Source: Chloroflexota bacterium
GTDB taxonomy: Bacteria > Chloroflexota > Anaerolineae > Anaerolineales > Anaerolineaceae
Direction of reading: 5' to 3'
Assembly: GCA_029548365.1 (NCBI GenBank)
Contig: JAKPNN010000022.1
Span: 1 to 64,000, forward strand
DNA: 64,000 nucleotides
Made by a program: the position numbers and the translations under genes
In this document: one piece after another, positions 56,789 to 64,000 of the stretch
Numbering within the stretch: position 1 is the stretch's first letter
How the letters are laid out: each line of letters starts with the position of its first letter
The notes under the pieces: model-generated
What the model was told of the DNA's origin: nothing
Database searches by the model: none
Seen by the model: only the letters and a program-made list of their open reading frames with translations

Positions 56789-58162
56789 ATGATGAACGCT
56801 TTAAACAACGCGATTGACAAGTTCAGCCAGTTATTAAAAAAAGGGTTTACCCCCACTCCCGGCCTGCATCATTATCTTCGTGAGGAAGAATATGGCAAAG
56901 TTCGTCTTCACCTCAGAATAGACGCCGATGGAAGCGGTTTGTTAATTGCGAATGCGAACCGGGTTGTCCATCTCAACCCTTCAGCTGCGTTGATAGCATA
57001 CCTTCACCTTGAAGGTCATACGCCTGAACATGCTGCACGCATTTTGCGTCGCCAGTTTAAGGTATCAAGATTAAATGCACTTCAGGACATTTTTGAATTC
57101 ACGTCACAATTGGAAGACCTGGTCAATCCCAATGGCGACTGCCCGATCTGCGAGCTGAACCTGGAAACAACGCCACCGTTCAAAGCGACTCCCAGCGCTC
57201 CCTACCGGATGGATCTGGCGCTCACCTATCGATGTAATAACGACTGCCACCACTGTTACAACGCCCGAGCCCGCAACTACCCCGAATTGACCGTAGAGAC
57301 ATGGCGGAAAATCATAGATCAAATTTGGGATCTGGGAATCCCTCATATTGTGTTCACCGGCGGAGAACCAACTTTATACCAGGGCTTGCCCGAATTGGTA
57401 GCCTATGCCGAAGAGAAGGGCTTGATTACCGGCCTGAATACTAATGGGCGAAAACTGGCGGATCAATCTTACCTGGCAGAACTGGTTGCAGCCGGCCTCG
57501 ACCATGTGCAAATTACCTTCGAATCCCACGATCCCAATATCCACAACCAGATGGTTGTTGCAAAGGATGCCTGGTCTCAAACTGTGGCAGGCATTAAGAA
57601 TGTGCTGTCCACACCCTTATACGTGATGACCAACACCACCCTGTTGACACACAACGCTCCAACCATCGATGCCACCCTGATCTTTCTGGCTCATCTTGGC
57701 GTACCAACCGTGGGTCTGAACGCCCTGATTTATTCAGGAAAAGGTGAAACCGTAGATAGTGGCTTAAAAGAAATTGAGCTGCCGCCGTTACTGGAAAGCG
57801 CTCGCCAAATCACCCAATCCCACGGTCAACGGCTGATCTGGTATACGCCTACACAGTATTGTCATTTCAATCCCCTTCAGCTCGATCTGGGAATCAAAGG
57901 TTGCACGGCCGCCCTGTATAACATGTGTATTGAATCCAACGGTGATGTGATCCCCTGCCAATCCTATTACCAGTCTCTGGGAAATTTCCTGGAAAACACC
58001 TGGCAAGAAATTTGGGAGCACCCCCTGGCTGTGCAACTGCGAAACCGGCAGGATATCCCCGAGGGATGCCAAAACTGCGATTTTTTACCGGAATGTGGCG
58101 GAGGATGCCCGCTTGCTCGCCAGCATCAATCCATTCATCCCATCAAATACCCGCTCTTTTAG
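56789..58162 (+). CDS. Radical SAM/SPASM enzyme with N-terminal PqqD-like domain
   Basis: Protein of 457 aa. Residues 40-115 resemble PqqD/RRE peptide-binding domains (GLLIANANRVVHLNPSAALIAYL, then HAARILRRQFKVSRLNALQDI). The radical SAM cluster motif is Cys149-x3-Cys153-x2-Cys156 (YRCNNDCHHCYN), and FTGGEPT binds SAM. The SPASM region has C372-x12-G-x4-C390 and CX2CX5CX3C at 427, 430, 436 and 440, fitting auxiliary clusters, though a final downstream Cys is absent. Such enzymes modify peptides. It starts 24 bases after the Cys-tail gene. Confidence 0.92.
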   Translation: MMNALNNAIDKFSQLLKKGFTPTPGLHHYLREEEYGKVRLHLRIDADGSGLLIANANRVVHLNPSAALIAYLHLEGHTPEHAARILRRQFKVSRLNALQDIFEFTSQLEDLVNPNGDCPICELNLETTPPFKATPSAPYRMDLALTYRCNNDCHHCYNARARNYPELTVETWRKIIDQIWDLGIPHIVFTGGEPTLYQGLPELVAYAEEKGLITGLNTNGRKLADQSYLAELVAAGLDHVQITFESHDPNIHNQMVVAKDAWSQTVAGIKNVLSTPLYVMTNTTLLTHNAPTIDATLIFLAHLGVPTVGLNALIYSGKGETVDSGLKEIELPPLLESARQITQSHGQRLIWYTPTQYCHFNPLQLDLGIKGCTAALYNMCIESNGDVIPCQSYYQSLGNFLENTWQEIWEHPLAVQLRNRQDIPEGCQNCDFLPECGGGCPLARQHQSIHPIKYPLF

Positions 58163-58180
58163 AATGTAATTGGAGTTCCT

Positions 58181-59338
58181 ATGCCCAATCTGATCGACAC
58201 CTTCAAGGATTTATTTACTAAAAAAAAGCCTCTGCCTGCTGGCATGTACTCATACCAGACGCCGCCCGAGGAGGAACGACAATATCGTCTTCACCTGCGG
58301 GTTGAGCATGACGGCACCGGCCTGCTGATCATCAATGCGGCAACCGTGCTTCATCTGAATCAGACTGCGTTGGAGTACGCCTACCACTTTATCGAGGGTA
58401 TAGATCCCGAAACTGTGGTCAATGTGGTTTCAAAAAGGTATAAGATCGACCGGGAACAAGTGCACCAGGACTATCAATACTTCATCGATCGAATCAATAC
58501 CCTGATTGAAACCCCGGGCCTTGACCCTGTGACCTACCTCGACATTGAACGCCAGGAACCCTATTCGGCAGATATCTCTGCACCTTACCGCCTGGATTGT
58601 GCCCTGACCTACCAGGTTTCAGATGAAAGCTACAAGGAGGCAGCACCTCTCGACCGGATTGATCGCGAATTGACTGCGGATGAATGGGAAATTATCTTCC
58701 AGAAAGCCCTTGAGCAGGGCATACCTCATCTCCTGTTCACCGGGGGAGAACCAACAATGCGTGAAGACTTGCCCGACCTGATCTTGAAGGCTGAGCAGTT
58801 GGGCCTGGTAACCGGGTTGTTGACCGATGGGCTGAAATTAGAGGAGGACGCTTATCGTAGCATGCTGCTGATGAATGGGTTGGATCACTTGATGATTGTT
58901 TTCAACCCGGATAGGCCTGCCGCATGGGAGGTGTTGGAAAAGGTGCTGGCTGATGATATCCACACCACGGTGCACCTCACCCTCAAGGCAGGGGAAGATC
59001 TCCACTCCCACCTGCAACGCATGGCAGCGATGGGCGTTCATGCCCTGTCACTGACCAGTGCATCGCTTGACCTGGCATCAGAGCTTGAAGACCTGCGCAA
59101 CCTCGCCGCCGTGCTTCAACTCGATCTTGTATGGGATATGCCTGTGCCCTATTCTGAAAATAACCCGGTTTCGTTGGAATTGGAACAGTCAGGCGAGTTT
59201 GAAGCGCCTGAAGGCGCTGGTCAAGCATGGCTTTATGTTGAACCCGATGGCGATGTCTTGCCGAGCCAGGGTTTGTATCAACAAGTTCTCGGTAATATTC
59301 TTACGGATCCCTGGGAAAAAATCTGGGAAAACAGGTAA
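58181..59338 (+). CDS. Radical SAM paralogue lacking all cluster cysteines
   Basis: Protein of 385 aa, co-linear with the preceding enzyme. The PqqD-like part is kept (GLLIINAATVLHLNQTALEYAYHF). Where the partner has three cysteines it reads LTYQVSDESYKE, so no iron-sulfur cluster can form. LLFTGGEPTMREDLPDL is retained. The SPASM equivalent (LYVEPDGDVLPSQGLYQ) has lost its cysteines and the protein ends before CX2CX5CX3C. The frame is intact with GGAG before the ATG, so it is a maintained pseudoenzyme, probably a partner or substrate-holding subunit. Confidence 0.88.
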   Translation: MPNLIDTFKDLFTKKKPLPAGMYSYQTPPEEERQYRLHLRVEHDGTGLLIINAATVLHLNQTALEYAYHFIEGIDPETVVNVVSKRYKIDREQVHQDYQYFIDRINTLIETPGLDPVTYLDIERQEPYSADISAPYRLDCALTYQVSDESYKEAAPLDRIDRELTADEWEIIFQKALEQGIPHLLFTGGEPTMREDLPDLILKAEQLGLVTGLLTDGLKLEEDAYRSMLLMNGLDHLMIVFNPDRPAAWEVLEKVLADDIHTTVHLTLKAGEDLHSHLQRMAAMGVHALSLTSASLDLASELEDLRNLAAVLQLDLVWDMPVPYSENNPVSLELEQSGEFEAPEGAGQAWLYVEPDGDVLPSQGLYQQVLGNILTDPWEKIWENR

Positions 59339-59339
59339 A

Positions 59340-60107
59340 GTGCAGGATTTTCGCAATCTCGACCGCCAGGAATGGCATCGTCGATACCTGGAGCAGGCTG
59401 GATGGACAGCACATCTCAGGCAATATATCCTCGAGAAAATCTCACTCCATCCGGATGCCAGTATCCTGGAAGTCGGTTCGGGTACCGGCGCGATGCTGCA
59501 GTCTTTGCATAATGCTGGTTATCACAATGCCATCGGAATTGACCTTGATTATTCCAGTGTAATTTTTTCTAAAAACCAACAGCAGAACTATTCTCAGGTC
59601 ATCGGTGATGGTCACCACTTGCCCTTTGTTTCAGATAAGTTCGCGATGTCCCTGTGCCATTTCCTGTTAATGTGGACTGCTCATCCTGAACAGGTACTAA
59701 ACGAAATGAAGCGGGTAACACGCCCTGGCGGCTGGGTATTGGCTCTGGCTGAACCGGATTACCAGGCGCGTATCGACTTCCCGCCGCCGCTGGATTTGCT
59801 CGGGGCTTTTCAAACCGAATCCCTGCAAGCCCATGGCATTGACACATGCATCGGCAGGAAGCTACGCTCTCTTTTTATCCAAACGGGGCTGATTGAAATT
59901 GAGACCGGCATCCTGGGGGCTGAGTGGCATCATACAGCGCAAGTAGCAATCGATCCAACCGAATGGACCATGCTACGCGCCGACCTTGAAGGTCACCTCA
60001 GCCCAAATGAGCTATCTGATTTTCTACAACAAGATGAACAAGCATGGAAAATGGGGACACGGGTGCTGTTCATTCCGACCTTCTATGCATTTGGGCAGGT
60101 GCCCTGA
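59340..60107 (+). CDS. Class I SAM-dependent methyltransferase
   Basis: Protein of 255 aa. Motif I is ILEVGSGTGAMLQSL; VIGDGHHLPFVSDKFAMSLCHFLLMW and MKRVTRPGGWVLALAEPDY complete the UbiE/Methyltransf_11 pattern. It starts at GTG one base after the stop of the cysteine-less radical SAM gene, so translation is probably coupled. A longer in-frame reading upstream is only overlap with that gene. The substrate is unknown; the gene position suggests a second modification in the same pathway. Confidence 0.9.
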   Translation: MQDFRNLDRQEWHRRYLEQAGWTAHLRQYILEKISLHPDASILEVGSGTGAMLQSLHNAGYHNAIGIDLDYSSVIFSKNQQQNYSQVIGDGHHLPFVSDKFAMSLCHFLLMWTAHPEQVLNEMKRVTRPGGWVLALAEPDYQARIDFPPPLDLLGAFQTESLQAHGIDTCIGRKLRSLFIQTGLIEIETGILGAEWHHTAQVAIDPTEWTMLRADLEGHLSPNELSDFLQQDEQAWKMGTRVLFIPTFYAFGQVP

Positions 60108-60176
60108 AAAAGAATTGTTGAGGGCGTTAATATTGTAATTCTTGCAACAAATGAATCTTGATTAACCAATTTAAGC

Positions 60177-60205
60177 TTGCCAAACGGGAAAAAGGCGGTT
60201 ATAAT
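60177..60205 (+). promoter_or_regulatory. Promoter of tRNA-Pro
   Basis: TTGCCA (60177-60182), 17-bp spacer, TATAAT (60200-60205), 12 bases before the tRNA 5' end. Confidence 0.82.
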
Positions 60206-60217
60206 TTGATCTTAGTT

Positions 60218-60293
<76 letters not shown>

Positions 60294-60295
60294 AG

Positions 60296-60324
60296 AAAAA
60301 TCGCCATCCAGGTGGCGATTTTTT
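60296..60324 (+). terminator. Terminator of tRNA-Pro
   Basis: AAAAATCGCCA and TGGCGATTTTT form an 11-bp stem with a 6-nt loop directly after the tRNA, followed by TCTTT. Confidence 0.85.
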
Positions 60325-60343
60325 CTTTAGCAAAGCATTCATC

Positions 60344-60559
60344 TCAGAACCGATTAAGCTCTACCGACGAATGGTTCAACCTGACCAGTGCGTTCCCAAC
60401 ATACAGAGTGATCGACTTTCCTGCCGACCAATCCTTCGCATTTTGCGTGAAGCTGTCGGCGGTCATCAGATAAGCCCCCTGTGCTTCTTCGTGGAGTTTT
60501 GTCGCCTCACGCAAAATTCGCTGATTAAATGGACGGTCTTTTTTTAGCAATCTTCTCAA
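60344..60559 (-). pseudogene. C-terminal remnant of an Mrr-type restriction endonuclease-like gene
   Basis: About 70 codons on the minus strand read LHEEAQGAYLMTADSFTQNAKDWSAGKSITLYVGNALVRL. This matches the end of Mrr catalytic domains, where a TTxxFTxxA segment is followed by the xLIDGxxLVxL strand. The catalytic Asp and ExK part is absent. Upstream bases hold a hydrophobic piece in another frame. I read it as a truncated, probably dead gene next to tRNA-Pro; a short real ORF cannot be excluded. Confidence 0.55.
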
Positions 60560-60867
60560 TCCGAGCAGTAAATTTAATGGCCAGAATGGGTATAAAAAAT
60601 GGCGGCAAGTGCATCCAAAAAAGGTTCCTCCTGATGACTACACAAATCCATTAAAAAAGACCTGTGTGAGGAGGCTTTCCCACTCCACCATCCCAAATAA
60701 TTGATGCGGTGCAGCAAGCGATGGGCCCTTCAATTGCTATGCTAATGGTGACAAGACCATCCTTCCATGCTAAAATAAATACAGCTTAATTGAAAAGAAG
60801 CAGTTGCCCGTTAATTTTCGTCTCAATGTAGAATAATCTTCTCGTAATAAAGGAATGGACGGTAGCC
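60560..60867. other. Intergenic region before the first lipoprotein gene
   Basis: Only a hydrophobic fragment possibly belonging to the Mrr-like remnant is seen (minus strand, about 60560-60625). No confident promoter for the lipoprotein was found; TAGAAT at 60829-60834 has a 19-bp spacing to TTGCCC. Confidence 0.4.
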
Positions 60868-61758
60868 ATGAAAAAATTGATCATCAGCATAATCCTCATC
60901 CTGGCTTTTGCACTTTCGGGATGCCATTTTCCAGGTTTTCAAAGTGATACCGCAGTGGATCCGGAAGATGCCATGGCCACGGAAATCTCAAAGATTTTAA
61001 CGGGGACTCCGATCCAAATTGAACCTTCAGCTACGACTATCATAGACGTTACTTCGCCTACAGAAGAAATCGTGAAAACCGAGGTGTTTGAGCCTGCTGA
61101 GCCGGTTGAACCCGAAGAGCCTCAACTAACACCCGCACCGACCCATACGCCGCTACCTTCGCCAACAGCCACCCTGGCTAGTACTGACCCCGCCCTGAAC
61201 CTGGGAGACCCGGACTGGGTTGACACCATGAACAATGGCGACGGCTGGCCAACAGGTCTGGACAAATATACCGCCATCAAATTTGAGAACGGTTTCCTGA
61301 AATTGACCTCCAGCACAGGAGTCGATGGCTGGCGGGTGACCTGGCCAACTATCGCCAACTTTTACCTGGAAATGACCCTGCAAACGCCTGAATGCGAGGG
61401 CAGCGACCAGTTTGGTCTCATGTTCAGGGTCCCAGCAGATTCACAGGCAGGAAAAGGCTATTTATTCGGAATCAGCTGTGACGGTCGTTATAGCCTGCGC
61501 CGCTGGGATGGCTCTGTGATGCATTCATTGATCGGATTAACCGCAAACGATGCAGTCAAAAAAGGCCCTGATGCGGTCAATAAATTGGGTGTGATGGCAC
61601 GTGGTGCAAATTTGGCATTGTACATCAATGGTCAAAAAGTCAATGAAATCTCTGATTCAACACACCTTCAAGGACGCTTTGGCGTTTTCGTTGGCGGCAT
61701 GAATGTGAATGATCTCACGGTTTGGGTTGATCAAATCCGCTATTGGGATGATCCGTAA
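60868..61758 (+). CDS. Lipoprotein with Thr/Pro linker and concanavalin-like domain
   Basis: Protein of 296 aa. The signal peptide ends in lipobox ALSGC (Cys19). Residues 40-105 are an acidic then Thr/Pro/Ser-rich linker. The C-terminal 180 residues form a beta-sandwich like those of laminin-G or DUF1080 proteins (FENGFLKLTSSTG, GLMFRVPADSQAGKGYLFGI, VNKLGVMARGANLALYINGQKVNEI). It likely binds a carbohydrate outside the cell. It is a paralogue of the truncated gene at 63592. Confidence 0.85.
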   Translation: MKKLIISIILILAFALSGCHFPGFQSDTAVDPEDAMATEISKILTGTPIQIEPSATTIIDVTSPTEEIVKTEVFEPAEPVEPEEPQLTPAPTHTPLPSPTATLASTDPALNLGDPDWVDTMNNGDGWPTGLDKYTAIKFENGFLKLTSSTGVDGWRVTWPTIANFYLEMTLQTPECEGSDQFGLMFRVPADSQAGKGYLFGISCDGRYSLRRWDGSVMHSLIGLTANDAVKKGPDAVNKLGVMARGANLALYINGQKVNEISDSTHLQGRFGVFVGGMNVNDLTVWVDQIRYWDDP

Positions 61759-61855
61759 ATTGTCATTTTCACCCTTCTCAGCTCTTTGATTGAATGAACA
61801 GGCCAGAATTTGACGATGTTCTAAAAATGTTGCTGAAAAACCAGGGGTATTTTAG

Positions 61856-62171
61856 ATGCCCTTTAAGATGCCCTTCCAGGAAATGACAAACAAGCTCTCA
61901 AAGAAAATTTTGAGGGCTGCCCCCTCAACCCCAACCTGAAAAATATATTGATAGATCTGACAGTTGCCCAGGTTAAAGTAGCTTTTGGATGCAAAGCCAG
62001 GTGGTGATTGTCGGTCCTGCCAAAGTCGGAAAATCTACGGCCTACAATTATATTGTCCACATCAGGAAGGATCAGGAAAAACCCAGAAAAGAGAGCCTCA
62101 AGTAGATCATACAGGACACCCATGAGGATTCCGGCAAGGCGGAGCTGGAAGTCATTGACCAGACAACCTGA
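61856..62171 (+). pseudogene. Remnant of a P-loop GTPase gene
   Basis: Three frames must be joined. First ALKENFEGCPLNPNLKNILIDLTVAQVKVAFG (about 61895-61990). Then QVVIVGPAKVGKSTAYNYIV with a Walker A motif at 62013-62039. An in-frame TAG follows at 62103-62105, after which SGKAELEVIDQTT continues to a TGA. The pattern resembles the N-terminal part of small GTPases (P-loop, then a DTPG-like strand), but the rest is gone. One frameshift, one internal stop and a 3' truncation make it non-functional. Confidence 0.6.
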
Positions 62172-62180
62172 AAATTACAA

Positions 62181-62207
62181 AAAAAGCCTCCTTTAATAGC
62201 AGCTTTT
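62181..62207 (-). terminator. Terminator of the oxoamine synthase gene
   Basis: On the minus strand AAAAGCTGCT pairs with GGAGGCTTTT (two G-T pairs, one mismatch), followed by TTT, about 25 bases after the stop. Confidence 0.5.
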
Positions 62208-62231
62208 GCTTGATAATAAAAATCTCCAGTT

Positions 62232-63410
62232 TTAGATTAAACCCAAGTCTTTTCCAACCCTGGAAAAGATTTCAATCACGCGCTCAAGTTGTTCATCCGT
62301 GTGGGTTGCCATGTAACTTGTCCGCAATAACTGCCGACCGGGTGCCACCGCTGGTGAAATGACCGGGTTCACAAATACACCGTTTTCAAATAATAGTTTC
62401 CAGGCAATAAAGGTCAGATCATCATCTCCGATAACAATCGGGATCACGGGAGTAACGGAATCGCCTGTATCAAAACCCAGGCGTTGGAATTCTGCTCGCA
62501 TCATATCCGCAATCTGGTTTACCCGTACGACCCGCTCGGGCTCCTCGCGCATCACCTCAAGTGCTGCCAGTGCCGCGGCTGCATTAGAGGGTGGAATGCT
62601 GGCGCTAAAGATTAAACTGCGTGCTTTGTGCTTAATATAATCCACCACATCAGCATCACCGGCGATAAATCCACCCAAAGAGGCAAAGGATTTGCTGAAA
62701 GTTGACATAATTAAATCCACATCGTCGGTCAAGCCAAAATGCGCTGCCGTCCCTCGTCCGCCGCCTAAAACACCGATTGCATGAGCATCATCGACCATCA
62801 GACGCACACCATATGCTTTGCACAAGGGCACGATTTCCGGCAATGGCGCGATATCGCCTTCCATGCTGAACAATCCATCGACTACCAATAATTTCCCCTG
62901 ATCCTCCGGTAAGTTCTCCAGCACTCGCTGAAGCTGAGCCATATCGTTATGCCAGTAGCGTTCAATTTTTGCTCTGCTTAAAAAAGCCCCATCCACAATA
63001 CTGGCATGGTCTTCTTTGTCCAGAATCACAATCTCACCCCGTCCTGCCAGGGCACTGATCGTACCTAAATTAACCTGCATCCCCGTTGAGAACACAAGTG
63101 AATCGTCCTTGCCGACCCATTCTGCAATTTCAGCTTCCAGGCGTTCGTGTAAAGCCATATTGCCATTCAAAAACCGGGAACCAGTGCAGCTGGTACCGTA
63201 ACGGGCAATAGCATCAATCGCAGCTTGTTTGACTTTTGGATGCGTCGTAAGGCCCAGGTAGTTGTTCGAGCCGCACATAATCACATTGCGACCCTGAAAT
63301 GTGACTTCTGTGCCCTCATTTTCATCCAAAGGAATAAAATATGGGTAAATACCTGCTTCCTTTGCATCCTTAACTTCAGTATACCGGTAACATTTTTCAA
63401 AAATATCCAT
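62232..63410 (-). CDS. Alpha-oxoamine synthase, serine palmitoyltransferase-like
   Basis: Protein of 392 aa, PLP fold type I. Motifs: NNYLGLTTHPKVKQAAIDAI, GSRFLNGNMALHERLEAEIA, KEDHASIVDGAFLS, VVDGLFSMEGDIAPL, MVDDAHAIGVLG and Lys240 in MSTFSKSFASLGGF. The GSRFLNG segment and the C-terminal VFVNPVISPAVAPGRQLLRTSYMATHT are the style of bacterial serine palmitoyltransferases more than of Kbl or BioF. It would join an acyl-CoA and an amino acid, perhaps the first step of sphingolipid synthesis. AAGGA precedes ATG 63410. Confidence 0.85.
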   Translation of the reverse strand: MDIFEKCYRYTEVKDAKEAGIYPYFIPLDENEGTEVTFQGRNVIMCGSNNYLGLTTHPKVKQAAIDAIARYGTSCTGSRFLNGNMALHERLEAEIAEWVGKDDSLVFSTGMQVNLGTISALAGRGEIVILDKEDHASIVDGAFLSRAKIERYWHNDMAQLQRVLENLPEDQGKLLVVDGLFSMEGDIAPLPEIVPLCKAYGVRLMVDDAHAIGVLGGGRGTAAHFGLTDDVDLIMSTFSKSFASLGGFIAGDADVVDYIKHKARSLIFSASIPPSNAAAALAALEVMREEPERVVRVNQIADMMRAEFQRLGFDTGDSVTPVIPIVIGDDDLTFIAWKLLFENGVFVNPVISPAVAPGRQLLRTSYMATHTDEQLERVIEIFSRVGKDLGLI

Positions 63411-63524
63411 AAAGATTTCCTTGATCAAGAATACGCCTGCACAGTGTTTTTTTTCTGTTTCGGCGCGAAGGCGTGGCTGTAAATATTGCTCCACACCTTG
63501 ATTAACCAGCTCTCTCAATTCAAG

Positions 63525-63576
63525 TTGCGTTTGGAGATTGAACACCATATAATATCTCTATTGTTCATCTTGCCAA
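63525..63576. promoter_or_regulatory. Overlapping divergent promoters
   Basis: Plus strand: TTGCGT (63525-63530), 17 bp, TATAAT (63548-63553) for the lipoprotein at 63592. Minus strand: TTGGCA (63571-63576), 16 bp, TATTAT (63549-63554) for the oxoamine synthase. The two -10 boxes share five bases, so only one polymerase can bind at a time. Confidence 0.65.
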
Positions 63577-63591
63577 TATTCGGAGAAAGCC

Positions 63592-64000
63592 ATGAGAAAA
63601 ATTGTCTTCATCTCTCTATTTATTATTACTGCTTTTGTCATCACGAGTTGCAGCCCTGAACCAAAGCAGGAGCAGCTTACTGATGACTTGGTTGCCACTC
63701 AGGTCAGTCTTATCCTTACAGAAACCGCCATCCAAGCCGCACTCCAACAAATGCCTACCCACACAGAAACCCTCGAGCCTTCTTCGACGCCTGAAGAAGA
63801 GCCAACAGTTGCCCCCACAGAAACCCCGACGGACATCCCAACGGAAACACCCACCAGTACACCTGCAGCCAATGACCCGGCACAGGTGTTGGGTCAGCCA
63901 GCCTGGACTTACGATTTCACCGGCGATACAAGTCCCTGGGATTATGTAGATACAGACCAGGCAAGCTTTAAAACTGGCGGTGGTTTCCTCAACCTGACAG
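63592..64000 (+). CDS. Lipoprotein, paralogue of the 60868 gene, cut by the window end
   Basis: The open frame runs from ATG 63592 to the last base; 136 residues are visible. The signal peptide ends with lipobox VITSC (Cys19). A Thr/Pro/Glu-rich linker with repeated PTETPT-like units follows (about 50-95). The start of the same C-terminal domain as in the 60868 gene is visible: DPAQVLGQPAWTYDF...GGGFLNLT against DPALNLGDPDWVDTM...ENGFLKLTS. GGAG precedes the ATG. Confidence 0.88.
   Translation, partial: MRKIVFISLFIITAFVITSCSPEPKQEQLTDDLVATQVSLILTETAIQAALQQMPTHTETLEPSSTPEEEPTVAPTETPTDIPTETPTSTPAANDPAQVLGQPAWTYDFTGDTSPWDYVDTDQASFKTGGGFLNLT

Noticed and set aside
59058-59339. N-terminal extension of the methyltransferase
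   Set aside because: It lies inside the preceding radical SAM-like gene; the methyltransferase starts at GTG 59340.
62008-62196. 62-codon open frame
   Set aside because: It is a shadow frame over the broken GTPase gene; the P-loop is in another frame.

Overview
The window reads as a chromosomal segment of a Chloroflexota bacterium, most likely class Anaerolineae. This is inferred from protein style, gene neighbourhoods and moderate GC, not from a marker-gene search. Supporting signs are a TL5/Ctc-type L25, several Thr/Pro-linker lipoproteins, a serine hydroxymethyltransferase fused to a glycine-cleavage T protein, Bacillus-like blocks (PP2C, Ser/Thr kinase, rpe, rpmB, Asp23, FakA, RecG), and many consensus -35/-10 promoters with good Shine-Dalgarno sites. 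No CRISPR array, rRNA, complete insertion sequence or prophage was seen.

Layout. 1-6 kb: tRNA-Met, a membrane gene under a perfect consensus promoter with a LexA-like palindrome in its spacer, a minus-strand group (MGMT, era, YhhN family), a phosphoribosyltransferase, a HicB-like/DinB protein and a lamin-tail-domain protein. 6-15 kb: dnaX-ybaB-recR, alaS, mutS and a pterin dehydratase. 15-20 kb: fmt-glpK, a frameshifted DUF4870 gene, a glutaredoxin-like protein, and an ECF sigma factor-DegV-small membrane protein operon. 20-31 kb: the glyA-gcvT fusion with an aminotransferase, a TGS-containing nucleoside kinase, a large GH57 lipoprotein and L25. 31-36 kb: NUDIX CoA pyrophosphatase, pRiA4b ORF-3-like protein, S9 peptidase, mnmA, tatD. 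36-48 kb: two response regulators without kinases behind a PP2C phosphatase, then a Hanks kinase, rpe, rpmB, Asp23, fakA, recG, coaD and a coiled-coil protein. 48-54 kb: folC-lon, an MreB-like protein, a membrane protein and a decayed rex gene.

The most unusual region is 54.6-60.1 kb. Five tightly packed plus-strand genes encode a zinc-ribbon membrane protein, a membrane protein ending in a seven-cysteine Cys-Ala tail, a radical SAM/SPASM enzyme with an N-terminal PqqD-like domain, a paralogue of that enzyme lacking every cluster-binding cysteine, and a SAM methyltransferase. I read this as a candidate system that modifies the Cys-rich tail of a large membrane protein. This is inference from architecture and context.

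From 60.2 kb on come tRNA-Pro, two decayed genes (Mrr-type nuclease and P-loop GTPase), two paralogous lipoproteins (the second cut by the window end) and an alpha-oxoamine synthase resembling bacterial serine palmitoyltransferase.
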